A stretch of DNA of 64,000 nt from Flavobacterium sp. (GTDB taxonomy: Bacteria; Bacteroidota; Bacteroidia; Flavobacteriales; Flavobacteriaceae). Below, one piece after another: positions 48,536 to 59,232 of the stretch. Both the position numbers and the translations under genes were made by a program. Every line of letters begins with the position of its first letter. The stretch's first letter is position 1. The notes under the pieces were generated by a model, which saw only the letters and a list, made by a program, of their open reading frames with translations, made no database searches and was not told the origin of the DNA. Location of the stretch: contig JALRGT010000001.1 of assembly GCA_023259675.1 (NCBI GenBank), forward strand, positions 1 to 64,000, read 5' to 3'.

Positions 48536-49360
48536 ATGCAGCAAATATTTAATTTTATATTCAAAAACAGCAATCGACTTCTGTTTTTGCTGCTATTGTG
48601 TATTTCGTTTTTGCTTACGATACAATCCCATTCTTATCATAAAAGCAGAATTATCAGTTCCGCTAATTTTTTAAGTGGCGGAGTATATGAAAGAATAAAC
48701 AACATAAATGAATATCTGGATTTAAAAACACAAAATGAGGCTTTAGCAATTGAAAATGCCCGACTACGAAGTATTGTATTTAACACCAAGGATTCTATCA
48801 AAATAACCAAATTCGACAATCTTAAAGGGGTAAAACCCGAAGACATTGCAGTTTCTAAGGTGATTCACAACTCTTATAATGTACATGAAAACTATTTGAC
48901 CTTAAATTCAGGATCCTTGCAAGGAATTAAACCGGATATGGGAGTGATTAACAGCTTAGGAATCATTGGAATTGTTGACAAAACTTCCCCTAATTATTCT
49001 ACAGTAATCAGTATCCTGAATGTAAAATCACAAATCAATGCCAAACTTAAAAAATCGAATCATTTTGGTTCTTTAACATGGAATGGTAAAAATACGGGGT
49101 ATGTTCAACTGATTGACATTCCTAGATTAGCCTCGGCAAGAAAGGGCGACACAATTGTAACGGGTGGAGAATCTGTTATTTTTCCTGAGAACATTAATAT
49201 TGGAACGATTGATAAAATTGAAATTGACGATCAAACTCATTATTACACCATAAATGTTAAGCTTTTCAATGATATGACTAATTTAGGTCATGTATATATA
49301 ATAAAAAACAAGGATAGAGACGAACTTATCAATTTAGAAAAAACGAATAAAGATGAATAG
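48536..49360 (+). CDS. mreC: Rod shape-determining protein MreC
   Basis: N-terminal TM, coiled coil, VINSLGIIGIVDKTSPNYSTVISILN; between mreB and mreD. Confidence 0.94.
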   Translation: MQQIFNFIFKNSNRLLFLLLLCISFLLTIQSHSYHKSRIISSANFLSGGVYERINNINEYLDLKTQNEALAIENARLRSIVFNTKDSIKITKFDNLKGVKPEDIAVSKVIHNSYNVHENYLTLNSGSLQGIKPDMGVINSLGIIGIVDKTSPNYSTVISILNVKSQINAKLKKSNHFGSLTWNGKNTGYVQLIDIPRLASARKGDTIVTGGESVIFPENINIGTIDKIEIDDQTHYYTINVKLFNDMTNLGHVYIIKNKDRDELINLEKTNKDE

Positions 49361-49859
49361 CACTTTGTTAGTCAATATTTTTCGGTTTATTTTTTTATTG
49401 GCCGTTCAAATTCTCATATTCAACAATATGACATTTTTGGGTTTTGTACTCCCTATGCCTTATATATTGTTTATTATTCTTTATCCTGTTAATGGAAATA
49501 AATCAGGTTTGTTAATCTCCAGTTTTTTATTGGGGATCATAATGGATTTATTTTCTAATTCGGGCGGGATTCATGCTGCTTCCTGTTTGGTTTTAGCCTA
49601 TTACCGGCCTTATATTTTTAAATTTTCATTTGGAGTAAGTTACGAATACCAAACCATAAAACTAAATGACGTCTTGACACCCGAACGATTTTCATTTATA
49701 TTGCTTTCGGTAATCATCCATCATTTTACCTTGTTCACATTAGAAGCCTTTCAGATTAGTTTCTTTTTAGACATTCTAATTCGAGCTTTATTGAGTACTG
49801 TATTTACAGTTATCAGTTGTATTATAATAATATATCTTATTAAGCCTACCAAACGATGA
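49353..49859 (+). CDS. mreD: Rod shape-determining protein MreD
   Basis: 168-aa polytopic membrane protein overlapping the mreC stop. Confidence 0.88.
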   Translation: MNSTLLVNIFRFIFLLAVQILIFNNMTFLGFVLPMPYILFIILYPVNGNKSGLLISSFLLGIIMDLFSNSGGIHAASCLVLAYYRPYIFKFSFGVSYEYQTIKLNDVLTPERFSFILLSVIIHHFTLFTLEAFQISFFLDILIRALLSTVFTVISCIIIIYLIKPTKR

Positions 49860-51790
49860 GAAAACTTTTGCTGCCTTCTTTAATTATTGTTGCAGCATCA
49901 TTGCTAGTGATACGGATATTTTATTTGCAGGTTATCAATGACACCTTCAAATTAAAATCTGAAAACAATGCCATTAAAATAAAATACGACTATCCTGAAA
50001 GAGGGTATGTATTTGATCGAAATGGCAAATTATTAGTGGCAAACCAAGCCTCTTATGACATCATGGTCATTCCAAGGGAATTAAAAAATATTGACACCTT
50101 AGAATTCTGCCAATTATTAAATATTACAAAAGAAGACTATATAAAAAAAATAGCCAAGGCTAAAGTATATAGTCCAAGACTTCCTTCTGTATTTCTGCCG
50201 CAATTAAACAAACGCGAATTTGCTGCATTTCAAGAAAAGATACGAAAATTTGAAGGCTTCTATTTTCAAAAGCGATCCCTTCGTGATTACGAAGTAGATT
50301 TTGGAGCAAATATTTTTGGTTTCATAACACAAGTAAATGAAAATTTGATAGCCAAAAATCCCTACTATAAAAGTGGTGATTTAATTGGACAACAAGGTGT
50401 TGAACAAGAATACGAAGAAGTATTACGTGGAATTAAAGGAGTTAAATATATTCAAAAAGACAAATACAATAGAGAAATAGGTTCCTACAAAGAAGGAAAA
50501 TACGATACTATTGCAGTTCAAGGAGAAGACATTACCCTATCTATTGATGCGGTAATCCAAAAATATGGCGAGGAATTAATGATTAATAAGAGAGGTGGCA
50601 TTGTCGCTATTGAACCTAAGACAGGTGAAATATTGGCTTTGATTACTGCTCCTTCTTACGATCCTTCCATTCTAGTAGGAAGACAGCGTTCCAAGAATTA
50701 CACCATGTTGTATCGAGATTCAATTGCAAAACCACTTTTTGATAGAGGATTATTGGCAGAATACCCTCCTGGTTCTCCTTTTAAAATATTAACGGGCCTA
50801 ATTGGCCTTCAAGAAGGAGTAATAGATGAGCAAACTACTTATATGTGTCATCATGGTTTTAGTTATGCTCCAGGGAGATTTATGAAATGCCACGGTTTTG
50901 GGCCACATCAATTACATAATGGAATTTATAATTCATGTAACACCTATTTTGCCAATGTATATTTACGTTTAATTGGCAAATATTCTAATACTCCATATGC
51001 GGTAGATACTTGGAGTAATCATGTAAAAAGTTTTGGCTTAGGTCAATTCATGGGATACGATTTACCAATAGGAAAAAGAGGAAACATACCCACTTCAAAA
51101 ACATATAAAAAAATATACCCTAATTGGAATTACAGTGGAAAAACAATTATTTCCAATTCTATTGGACAAGGAGAAGTGGTGATGACTCCCATTCAACTGG
51201 CTAATATGATGGCAGCAGTTGCAAATGAAGGTTATTATTACACCCCTCATATTATCAAAAAAATAAAAGGAGCTTCAATTGATAAAAAATTCACTACTAA
51301 ACATGTAACTACAATTGATAAAAAACATTTTGCTCCAATGATCAGTGGCTTATTTGATGTTTATAATTTAGGTACGGCCAGTTCTCTTCGTGTAGAAGGA
51401 ATTGATATCTGTGGTAAAACAGGGACAGCTGAAAATTATGCTAAAATTAATGGAGTTAGAACAAAGCTTGAAGACCACTCGATATTTGTAGCCTTTGCAC
51501 CTAAAGACAATCCTAAGATCGCAATTGCTGTAATGGTCGAAAATGGAGGTTTTGGAGCAACAATAGCTGGGCCTATAGCAAGTTTGATGATTGAGAAATA
51601 TCTTAGAGGCAAAATAACACGAACGGATTTAGAAAAAAGAACTTTAGAAAGAAGTTTACAAGATCGCTATGCTAAATTAGGTGGACTTTCTGAAGCTGCA
51701 AAATTTGAAATAAGAAGAAGAGATTCCATTTTGAAAGCAAAAAAAACAATTCTAATGCTTAAAAAAGATACAATTAAAAAAATTAACTAG
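49856..51790 (+). CDS. mrdA: Penicillin-binding protein 2
   Basis: PERGYVFDRNGKLLVANQASYD, transpeptidase motifs YPPGSPFKI, SCN, GKTGTAEN. Confidence 0.97.
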   Translation: MRKLLLPSLIIVAASLLVIRIFYLQVINDTFKLKSENNAIKIKYDYPERGYVFDRNGKLLVANQASYDIMVIPRELKNIDTLEFCQLLNITKEDYIKKIAKAKVYSPRLPSVFLPQLNKREFAAFQEKIRKFEGFYFQKRSLRDYEVDFGANIFGFITQVNENLIAKNPYYKSGDLIGQQGVEQEYEEVLRGIKGVKYIQKDKYNREIGSYKEGKYDTIAVQGEDITLSIDAVIQKYGEELMINKRGGIVAIEPKTGEILALITAPSYDPSILVGRQRSKNYTMLYRDSIAKPLFDRGLLAEYPPGSPFKILTGLIGLQEGVIDEQTTYMCHHGFSYAPGRFMKCHGFGPHQLHNGIYNSCNTYFANVYLRLIGKYSNTPYAVDTWSNHVKSFGLGQFMGYDLPIGKRGNIPTSKTYKKIYPNWNYSGKTIISNSIGQGEVVMTPIQLANMMAAVANEGYYYTPHIIKKIKGASIDKKFTTKHVTTIDKKHFAPMISGLFDVYNLGTASSLRVEGIDICGKTGTAENYAKINGVRTKLEDHSIFVAFAPKDNPKIAIAVMVENGGFGATIAGPIASLMIEKYLRGKITRTDLEKRTLERSLQDRYAKLGGLSEAAKFEIRRRDSILKAKKTILMLKKDTIKKIN

Positions 51791-51803
51791 AGATTCATTT
51801 CAA

Positions 51804-53039
51804 ATGAAAAATCAAAGTATAAAGAAAAATCTTGACTGGATTTGTGTTATTATTTATATCCTATTGGTATCAATGGGCTGGCTTAATATTTTGTCTTCTT
51901 CGTTCTCCTCTCCCGATGAAACTTATCAAAAGCAACTGGTTTTTATTGCATTAACAATACCTTTAATATTCATTATTCTTGCTATAGACGGAAAGGTATA
52001 CGAGAAATATGCCAGTATATTTTTTGCCATATCATTATTGTCGTTGGCAGGATTATTTGTTTTTGGAAAGACTATTGCCGGACAACGATGCTGGTATGGA
52101 ATTGGTAGTTTTACACTTCAGCCTTCGGAATTTGCAAAAGCGGCAACTTCTCTGGCCATAGCCAAATATTTAAGTGATCCTCAGATCAATTTAAAAGAAG
52201 TTAATCGACAAGTTCAAGCACTTGCCATTGTTTTTTTACCCGTGCTCCTTATCTTACCACAACCGGATCCAGGAAGTGCATTAATATACAGTATTTTCAT
52301 AATTGTATTATTTCGTGAAGGACTCCCTGCTTGGTATGTTTGGACAGGCTTTATTGCTATTTTGTTATTTGTTCTAACATTGATACTAGAACCCCAATAC
52401 GTTATATTAATGGCTTTGGCAACAATTGTCATTATACATATCAAATCCAGAATTGGAAATCGAAATATCGTTTTAAGCGGAATACTGTTCGCCTTAATTT
52501 CTGGATTTGTTCTTTCGGTAAGTTATGTTTTTGAACATGTTTTCAAACAACATCATCGCGACCGATTCAATATTTTATTGGGTAAAACGGTAGATTTAAA
52601 AGGAATTGGATACAACACCAACCAATCTGAAATTGCTATTGGCTCCGGTGGCTGGTTTGGCAAAGGTTTCTTGGAAGGAACTCAAACAAAAGGCGGATTT
52701 GTACCCGAACAACATACCGACTATATATTCACCACAGTAGGAGAAGAATGGGGATTCATCGGTTCCCTTGTCGTTATTGTCTTATTTGTGAGTTTATTTC
52801 TGAGGGTAATTTATCTCGCAGAAAGACAAAAAACTAAATTTAGCCGAGTTTACGGTTATTGTGTCGCAGGAATTCTGTTCATCCATTTCTTTGTAAATAT
52901 CGCTATGGTAGTTGGTATATTCCCAACAATTGGGGTTCCGTTGCCATTCTTTTCTTATGGTGGTTCCGGACTTTGGGGATTTACAATTTTGTTGTTTATT
53001 TTCCTTAAAATGGATGCTAACAAAGTAAATGAATGGTAA
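51804..53039 (+). CDS. rodA: Rod shape-determining protein RodA
   Basis: SEDS family: LQPSEFAKAATSLAIAKYLS, GLPLPFFSYGGSG-like GVPLPFFSYGGSGL. Confidence 0.97.
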   Translation: MKNQSIKKNLDWICVIIYILLVSMGWLNILSSSFSSPDETYQKQLVFIALTIPLIFIILAIDGKVYEKYASIFFAISLLSLAGLFVFGKTIAGQRCWYGIGSFTLQPSEFAKAATSLAIAKYLSDPQINLKEVNRQVQALAIVFLPVLLILPQPDPGSALIYSIFIIVLFREGLPAWYVWTGFIAILLFVLTLILEPQYVILMALATIVIIHIKSRIGNRNIVLSGILFALISGFVLSVSYVFEHVFKQHHRDRFNILLGKTVDLKGIGYNTNQSEIAIGSGGWFGKGFLEGTQTKGGFVPEQHTDYIFTTVGEEWGFIGSLVVIVLFVSLFLRVIYLAERQKTKFSRVYGYCVAGILFIHFFVNIAMVVGIFPTIGVPLPFFSYGGSGLWGFTILLFIFLKMDANKVNEW

Positions 53040-53044
53040 ATCGT

Positions 53045-53884
53045 TTACTTTAAAAACCAAGAACTATAATCTGTATTTTTTTCTAAGTCATTTTCAATTC
53101 GATCATTCAATTTAGGAAAAAAATCTATGTCAGTCATTTGTTCTAAACTGTCCACAGAAACCACATAATGAAACAAGGGCATACTGCTCTTCTTGTTCGG
53201 AACTAAAAAAGCAATCATCTTATACGTCCCCTTATATTCATCTAAAATAATTTTATAAAAATATTCCGGAACCACCACTTTTTCGTTCCCTATTGTTTTT
53301 TTGGAGTTTTTAAGAACTCCACCGGTTACAACATAAACGCCATCATATTTAAGCGCCCAAAAACGTACTTTTTGTTCTAATCGATTCCAAATCCCACCAT
53401 TAAACTCATGCAGTTGCGGAGAAATATTAGAAGTAAAAAAAGTGTCATTATAAGCATTAATCTCAAATTCCATATCTGCAGCCGGACAAAGATGCCCCTT
53501 ATCGTATCCACTCTTTTTGTAGTTTCTCCAATCTGCAGATCCGGTTTTCACAATTGGATCAACTATAAAATAGGGTCTTTTATAAGCACTGTTTTTTACG
53601 AAATTTCTCTTTAATTCATAAGCAACCCATTCTGCCTGTTCTGCTTTTTCATTATAAGAAAGCGTATAATAAGTATGTTGAATTAATTGGTTTGTTGTTG
53701 AAGTAGGCAAATAATCAAAATCCCCAGATATTGAATTACTTTCTTTTATATCTACATTTGAAATAGAGCTTTGTGATTTTTTTTCAAAAATTAAAAAATC
53801 AATAAAAAATGCATCTCCCTTTTCAGAGTACAACAATATAAACATTACGATTATCCCAATGGAACTAAATAGCAGTTTTTTCAT
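53045..53884 (-). CDS. DNA/RNA non-specific endonuclease (secreted)
   Basis: N-terminal TM/signal, KGHLCPAADM (DRGH-like) motif, NISPQLHEFNGGIWNRLEQKVR. Confidence 0.9.
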   Translation of the reverse strand: MKKLLFSSIGIIVMFILLYSEKGDAFFIDFLIFEKKSQSSISNVDIKESNSISGDFDYLPTSTTNQLIQHTYYTLSYNEKAEQAEWVAYELKRNFVKNSAYKRPYFIVDPIVKTGSADWRNYKKSGYDKGHLCPAADMEFEINAYNDTFFTSNISPQLHEFNGGIWNRLEQKVRFWALKYDGVYVVTGGVLKNSKKTIGNEKVVVPEYFYKIILDEYKGTYKMIAFLVPNKKSSMPLFHYVVSVDSLEQMTDIDFFPKLNDRIENDLEKNTDYSSWFLK

Positions 53885-53908
53885 GATTTAATTTTAAGAA
53901 CAGTAATA

Positions 53909-53950
53909 AAAAAGGGTTTAACTTAAGTACAAGTTAAACCCTTTTAAAAA
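53909..53950. terminator. Terminator hairpin
   Basis: AAAAAGGGTTTAACTT ... AAGTTAAACCCTTTTAAAAA. Confidence 0.85.
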
Positions 53951-53979
53951 TAAATTAAGATTTGAAATCAGGCTTATGC

Positions 53980-56247
53980 TTATGATTTCGCTACATTTTC
54001 TTTTTTTAATTTTGCCGGAACATTCTTTTTCAAAAACTCCTTAGATTGTAAATCATCCAGCACATTCAATGCTTCTTCAACATAAATATCTTTAGACAAA
54101 CCTTCGTGCCATCTCTCTCTTTTCTCTTTCAAGACACTGTCTTTACTAGTCTGTTCCACTTCATAAGGAAGTGAAGAAAATTGCAATGTATTTTTATATT
54201 CGGATAAAGGTTTGAATTTTTTTGCTTTATCTTCAATAGCCTTTTGAGCCATTTTAAACTTATCTATATTCAAACTATAGGTGTTTTCTTTGCTTCTAGC
54301 ATCTATCCATTTGGCATTCTCTTCAATCAATTGAAATTGAGAATTAGTGTTAATTCTATTTCTACTGTTCAATATCGCTTTATTAAAGTTGGTGTTTTTA
54401 TCCCATACCCGATAATCCGCTGGATCAATTTTATCCCATGGCATTGCATTATCCACATCGCGTTCTCCCATTTTTAAATAGGCATAGCGATCTGGCATAA
54501 CAACATCACTGCTCACTCCATCTAATTGAGTAGAACCACCATTAATTCTATAAAATTTCTGAGTGGTTGTTTTTAAAGCACCTAAATCACCGACATCGCT
54601 ATTACGAACAAATTGATTCAAATCAATCACGTTTTGCACTGTCCCTTTTCCATAAGTTTGTTTACTTCCAATAATAACTCCTCTTTTATAATCTTGGATA
54701 GCTGCCGCTAAAATTTCAGAAGCCGAAGCCGAGAAACTATTTACCATAATTACTAATGGTCCGTCCCATTCGATTTTTTTATCTCTATCATACAACACTT
54801 CTTTTTTTCTGCCAGCAGATTTTATTTGTACAATAGGTCCTTCTTCGATAAATAATCCGGCAATATCCACAACCGTAGATAAAGAACCACCACCATCATC
54901 ACGAACATCAAGAACGATACCGCTAACTCCTGCTTTTTTTAATCTATCTACTTCCAAAGCGATATCTTTCCCAGCATCTCTACCGTCTTTGTTTTCAAAA
55001 TCAATATAAAATTTAGGCAAATAAATCACCCCATATTTCAAACCGTTTTTTGTAACTACGCTTGACTTAGCATACGTTTCCTCAATTTCCACAATGTCTC
55101 TTATAATAGAAATCACTTTTATTGTGCCATCTACTTTTTTAACGGTCAGTCGAACTTCAGTTCCTTTAGGTCCTTTGATTTTTTTGACTACATCATCCAA
55201 TCGCATTCCAACTACATCAACTGCAGTCGCATTACCTTGAGCAACCTTTAATATGACATCACCCGCTTCGAGTTGTTTTCCTCTCCAAGCCGGACCGCCT
55301 GAAATCAATTCTGAAATTTCCGTAAAATCATTTTTCTTTTGAAGTCTTGCTCCAATACCTTCCAATTTACCACTCATGCTCACATCGAAGCGTTCTTTTT
55401 CTTCGGGTGCAAAATAATTGGTATGGGGATCAAAACGAGCCGTAATCGAATTAATGTAAACCGAAAACCAATCATCTCGCTCTAAATCAGACATAAATCC
55501 AAAATATTCATCCAATGATTTTAAAGTACTTTCACGAGTTTCCTTTTCTAATTCATCAAAAGTTTTAGGCTTACTGTTTTCAACCTGACCTTTTTCTTTG
55601 GTCTTATCTAGACTAACATTATCCAATTTTTCCCCTTGGTGTAAAACATCCAAAGATTCATCTGCTTTATCTACAACAGTCCCTTTGGTTTCTTGCAGCT
55701 TCAAACGATCCGTAAGTGACGAAAGCGTTGATAATTTAATTTGCTTTCTCCATCTATCGGTCAGTTCTACCTCATTTTTCGCATAGGGTGCTTTTTCGTA
55801 ATCAGTATCAAAACTTTCATCGATAGAATAATCAAAAGGAGTACTTAGAATTTTCTTATAAACAGCTTTACTTTCCTCCATTCTTTTCATCAATCGATCA
55901 TACGTCAAACTGAAAAAAGTCAAATCCCTGTTGCTTATTTGATCATCTAATTCTGTTTCAAATTTCGAAAATTCATCGATATCAGATTGCAGAAAAAATC
56001 GTTTGGAAGGATCTAAAGCTTGAATATAATCTTTATAAACTCCTTTTGAAAAGGTATCATCAATAGTTGCAGGATTGTAATGTCCTTTCTCGATTACAAA
56101 AGTCAATAATTCTAAAAGTAATTTGTCTTTATCAGGATTGGGTTCACAAGAAGATTTAATTTTAAAAGCAAACAATGTTATCGATAGAAAAACAATTGCA
56201 AGCAGTATTTTATAATTTTTTTTCATAAAGCAGATAATAGTATTCAT
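53980..56247 (-). CDS. prc: Carboxy-terminal processing peptidase (tail-specific protease)
   Basis: PDZ domain, S41 motif VMVNSFSASASEILAAAIQDYKRGVIIGSKQTYGKGTVQ. Confidence 0.95.
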   Translation of the reverse strand: MNTIICFMKKNYKILLAIVFLSITLFAFKIKSSCEPNPDKDKLLLELLTFVIEKGHYNPATIDDTFSKGVYKDYIQALDPSKRFFLQSDIDEFSKFETELDDQISNRDLTFFSLTYDRLMKRMEESKAVYKKILSTPFDYSIDESFDTDYEKAPYAKNEVELTDRWRKQIKLSTLSSLTDRLKLQETKGTVVDKADESLDVLHQGEKLDNVSLDKTKEKGQVENSKPKTFDELEKETRESTLKSLDEYFGFMSDLERDDWFSVYINSITARFDPHTNYFAPEEKERFDVSMSGKLEGIGARLQKKNDFTEISELISGGPAWRGKQLEAGDVILKVAQGNATAVDVVGMRLDDVVKKIKGPKGTEVRLTVKKVDGTIKVISIIRDIVEIEETYAKSSVVTKNGLKYGVIYLPKFYIDFENKDGRDAGKDIALEVDRLKKAGVSGIVLDVRDDGGGSLSTVVDIAGLFIEEGPIVQIKSAGRKKEVLYDRDKKIEWDGPLVIMVNSFSASASEILAAAIQDYKRGVIIGSKQTYGKGTVQNVIDLNQFVRNSDVGDLGALKTTTQKFYRINGGSTQLDGVSSDVVMPDRYAYLKMGERDVDNAMPWDKIDPADYRVWDKNTNFNKAILNSRNRINTNSQFQLIEENAKWIDARSKENTYSLNIDKFKMAQKAIEDKAKKFKPLSEYKNTLQFSSLPYEVEQTSKDSVLKEKRERWHEGLSKDIYVEEALNVLDDLQSKEFLKKNVPAKLKKENVAKS

Positions 56248-56440
56248 CCAAATTTTTAAACTAAGTTACTATAAAAACTATGCCAGCACTTGTAAACCCT
56301 GCATAAATTTTTGTTAAAGATATAAATTGTTTTTTTTATTTTACTTTAATCTTTCAAGTTAATAAATTTTGTTTTCTTTGTTTTCAAATGCTATTTAATG
56401 TAATTTTAATTATTTAGCCCACCTAAGAACATCAAAAATC

Positions 56441-57220
56441 ATGTCTAAAACAAAACCTTTAATATTAATCACCAATGATGATGGCGTTTCGGCACCCGGA
56501 CTCCGAACTTTAATTGCCGTAATGGCAGAAATTGGTGAAGTTCTGGTTGTTGCCCCCGATAAACCACAAAGTGGTATGGGTCACGCCATTACCACAAATG
56601 ACACTTTGTATCTTAACAAATTAACCAAAGAAAATGAGCCGATTACAGAATACAGCTGTTCAGGCACACCGGTAGATTGTGTCAAGTTAGCGGTAAACGA
56701 AATTTTAAAAAGAAAACCCGATCTATGCGTTTCCGGAGTAAATCACGGTACAAATTCTTCTATTAATGTAATCTATTCAGGAACTATGAGTGCTGCCGTT
56801 GAAGCAGGAATTGAAGGAATTCCCGCTATTGGTTTTTCACTATTGGATTACGACTGGAATGCCGATTTTGAAACCATGAAGCCTTACATCAAAAAAATTA
56901 CCCAAGAAGTGCTCGAAAACAAGTTACCCTTAGGAGTCGTTTTGAATGTTAATTTTCCGAAATTAAAAAAAGAGGACATTAAAGGAATCAAAATTTGTCG
57001 TCAAGCGAAAGCACTTTGGATAGAAAAATTCCACAAACGTCAAACCCCTCAAGGTAGGGATTATTACTGGCTAGCTGGAGATTTTGTGAATCAGGACAAA
57101 GGTGAAGATACCGATGAATGGGCACTCAAAAATGGCTATATTTCAGTAGTTCCTGTTCAATTTGACTTAACCGCCCATCATGCAACACAAGAACTTAATA
57201 CCTGGAAGTGGAATGAATAA
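56441..57220 (+). CDS. surE: 5'/3'-nucleotidase SurE
   Basis: ILITNDDGVSAPGLRTL, VVAPDKPQSGMGHAIT, SGVNHGTNSSINVIYSGTMSAAVEA. Confidence 0.98.
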   Translation: MSKTKPLILITNDDGVSAPGLRTLIAVMAEIGEVLVVAPDKPQSGMGHAITTNDTLYLNKLTKENEPITEYSCSGTPVDCVKLAVNEILKRKPDLCVSGVNHGTNSSINVIYSGTMSAAVEAGIEGIPAIGFSLLDYDWNADFETMKPYIKKITQEVLENKLPLGVVLNVNFPKLKKEDIKGIKICRQAKALWIEKFHKRQTPQGRDYYWLAGDFVNQDKGEDTDEWALKNGYISVVPVQFDLTAHHATQELNTWKWNE

Positions 57221-57485
57221 ACTCGATTTATTGAAAGGAGTCATAATTGGTTTTTTGGCTTCGGCGATAGGAACTTTTATTTTTATCAAACTATTTACCA
57301 CCTATGATTTCATCTCTGGAATTCAAACCATGAAGTCGGAAGGTAAATTGGGAAAATTAATAACACTCGGTTCTATTTTAGACCTCATTATTTTTTCTGT
57401 TCTATTAAAATTAAATAAAGATTTAATGGCTCGTGGAGTTGTATTGGCCGTAATCATTATTACAATTGTTACATTGTTTATTTAA
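57213..57485 (+). CDS. Small hypothetical membrane protein
   Basis: ATG at 57213 overlaps surE stop by 8 nt (ATGAATAA); three hydrophobic segments. Confidence 0.7.
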   Translation: MNKLDLLKGVIIGFLASAIGTFIFIKLFTTYDFISGIQTMKSEGKLGKLITLGSILDLIIFSVLLKLNKDLMARGVVLAVIIITIVTLFI

Positions 57486-57567
57486 AATAAACTATTTCTG
57501 TTTGAATTACGACTATCCAATCCCTAAATTTGACCATTACATTTTCTAACCCAATTCATCATTACAA

Positions 57568-58680
57568 ATGAAATACTACATCATAGCAGGAGAAGCTTCA
57601 GGTGATTTGCACGGATCTAATTTGATGAAGGCATTACTGAAAGAAGATCAGGGGGCCGACATCCGTTTTTGGGGAGGTGACTTGATGCAAAATGTAGGCG
57701 GAACATTGGTAAAACATTATGAAGAATTAGCTTTTATGGGTTTTATTGAAGTATTGTTTAACTTAAAAACCATTTTAGGCAATATCAAAATTTGCAAAGA
57801 AGACATAACCCAATTCAAACCTGATGTGATAATTTTTATTGATTATCCCGGATTTAATATGCGCATAGCAAAATGGGCAAAAGAAATAGGAATTAAAACC
57901 CATTACTACATTTCTCCACAGATTTGGGCTTGGAAAGAAAACCGAATCAAAGCCATCAAACGCGATGTGGATAAAATGTATGTTATTTTACCTTTTGAAA
58001 AAACCTTTTACGAAGACAAACATCATTTTCCTGTTACCTTTGTTGGCCACCCATTAATTGATGCCATTCACAATCATCCTTCGATAGATTCAGCTGTTTT
58101 TAGAACCGAAAATAACCTGAATGAAAAACCCATTATTGCACTGCTTCCCGGAAGTAGAAAACAAGAAATCACCAAAATGCTTTCGGTAATGTTGAGCGTG
58201 GTCAAGGATTTTCCGGATTATCAATTTGTCATTGCAGGTGCGCCAAGTCAAGATTATTCCTTTTATGAAAAGTTCATTACGTATGAAAACATAAAATTCA
58301 TCTCGAACAAAACCTATGATTTATTACAAAATAGCACTGCCGCATTAGTAACCTCAGGAACAGCAACTCTTGAAACAGCTCTGTTTAAAGTCCCGGAAGT
58401 CGTTTGCTACAAAGGAAGTTGGGCTTCATACCAGATTGCCAAACGCATTATTACATTAAAATACATTTCACTTGTCAATCTCATCATGGATGAAGAAGTG
58501 GTGACCGAATTAATTCAAGAAAACTGTACCACCAAACAAATTAAAAAAGAACTGACAAAAATTTTGGAAGTAAATCATCGCAAACAACTTTTAGCACAAT
58601 ATGATATTCTGGAAAAGAAATTGGGAGGAACTGGAGCGAGTGAAAAAACTGCAAAATTAATTGTTGCCGATTTAAAATAA
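57568..58680 (+). CDS. lpxB: Lipid-A-disaccharide synthase
   Basis: YYIIAGEASGDLHGSNLMKAL, FIDYPGFNMRIAKWAK, LLPGSRKQEI. Confidence 0.97.
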   Translation: MKYYIIAGEASGDLHGSNLMKALLKEDQGADIRFWGGDLMQNVGGTLVKHYEELAFMGFIEVLFNLKTILGNIKICKEDITQFKPDVIIFIDYPGFNMRIAKWAKEIGIKTHYYISPQIWAWKENRIKAIKRDVDKMYVILPFEKTFYEDKHHFPVTFVGHPLIDAIHNHPSIDSAVFRTENNLNEKPIIALLPGSRKQEITKMLSVMLSVVKDFPDYQFVIAGAPSQDYSFYEKFITYENIKFISNKTYDLLQNSTAALVTSGTATLETALFKVPEVVCYKGSWASYQIAKRIITLKYISLVNLIMDEEVVTELIQENCTTKQIKKELTKILEVNHRKQLLAQYDILEKKLGGTGASEKTAKLIVADLK

Positions 58681-58710
58681 TATAGTACATCAGTCCTAAA
58701 AATCATTCCG

Positions 58711-59208
58711 TTGAAACCTACCTGCTATTTGTTTTTGTTTTTTGTTTTTTTGACTTCGTGTAAGTCCACTACAGCTGTGGTGAATTCATCCAAAAACAGA
58801 AATACTGAAAACAAAAATGAACTTGTTGAAAAAATAATTCGCTCCGCAAAAGAAAATATTGGAATTCGTTATAAAACCGCCGGTACCACAAAATCAGGAT
58901 TTGATTGTTCCGGTTTGGTCTATGCCACTTTTGGACAATTTGACATCCAACTTCCCAGAACTTCTTTCGAACAATCAAAAATAGGAACCACGTTCAGTAA
59001 AAACACAGAAGAGGCACGAGAAGGAGATTTAATCTTTTTCAAAACCAATAACAACTCCCAAATCAATCATGTCGGAATTGTAACCGAAGTTCTTGACGAT
59101 GAAATAAAATTCATCCATACCTCTACATCCAAGGGAGTAATTATTTCTTCGACCAAAGAACCCTATTACCAAAAAACCTTTATTCAGATGAATCGAATTC
59201 TACAATAA
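58711..59208 (+). CDS. C40 family peptidase (NlpC/P60) lipoprotein, TTG start
   Basis: Lipobox FLTSCKS, catalytic GFDCSGLVYATFGQFDIQLPRTS, NHVGIVTEVL. Confidence 0.93.
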   Translation: MKPTCYLFLFFVFLTSCKSTTAVVNSSKNRNTENKNELVEKIIRSAKENIGIRYKTAGTTKSGFDCSGLVYATFGQFDIQLPRTSFEQSKIGTTFSKNTEEAREGDLIFFKTNNNSQINHVGIVTEVLDDEIKFIHTSTSKGVIISSTKEPYYQKTFIQMNRILQ

Positions 59209-59232
59209 AAGAATATCTTTCTTACAAAAAAA

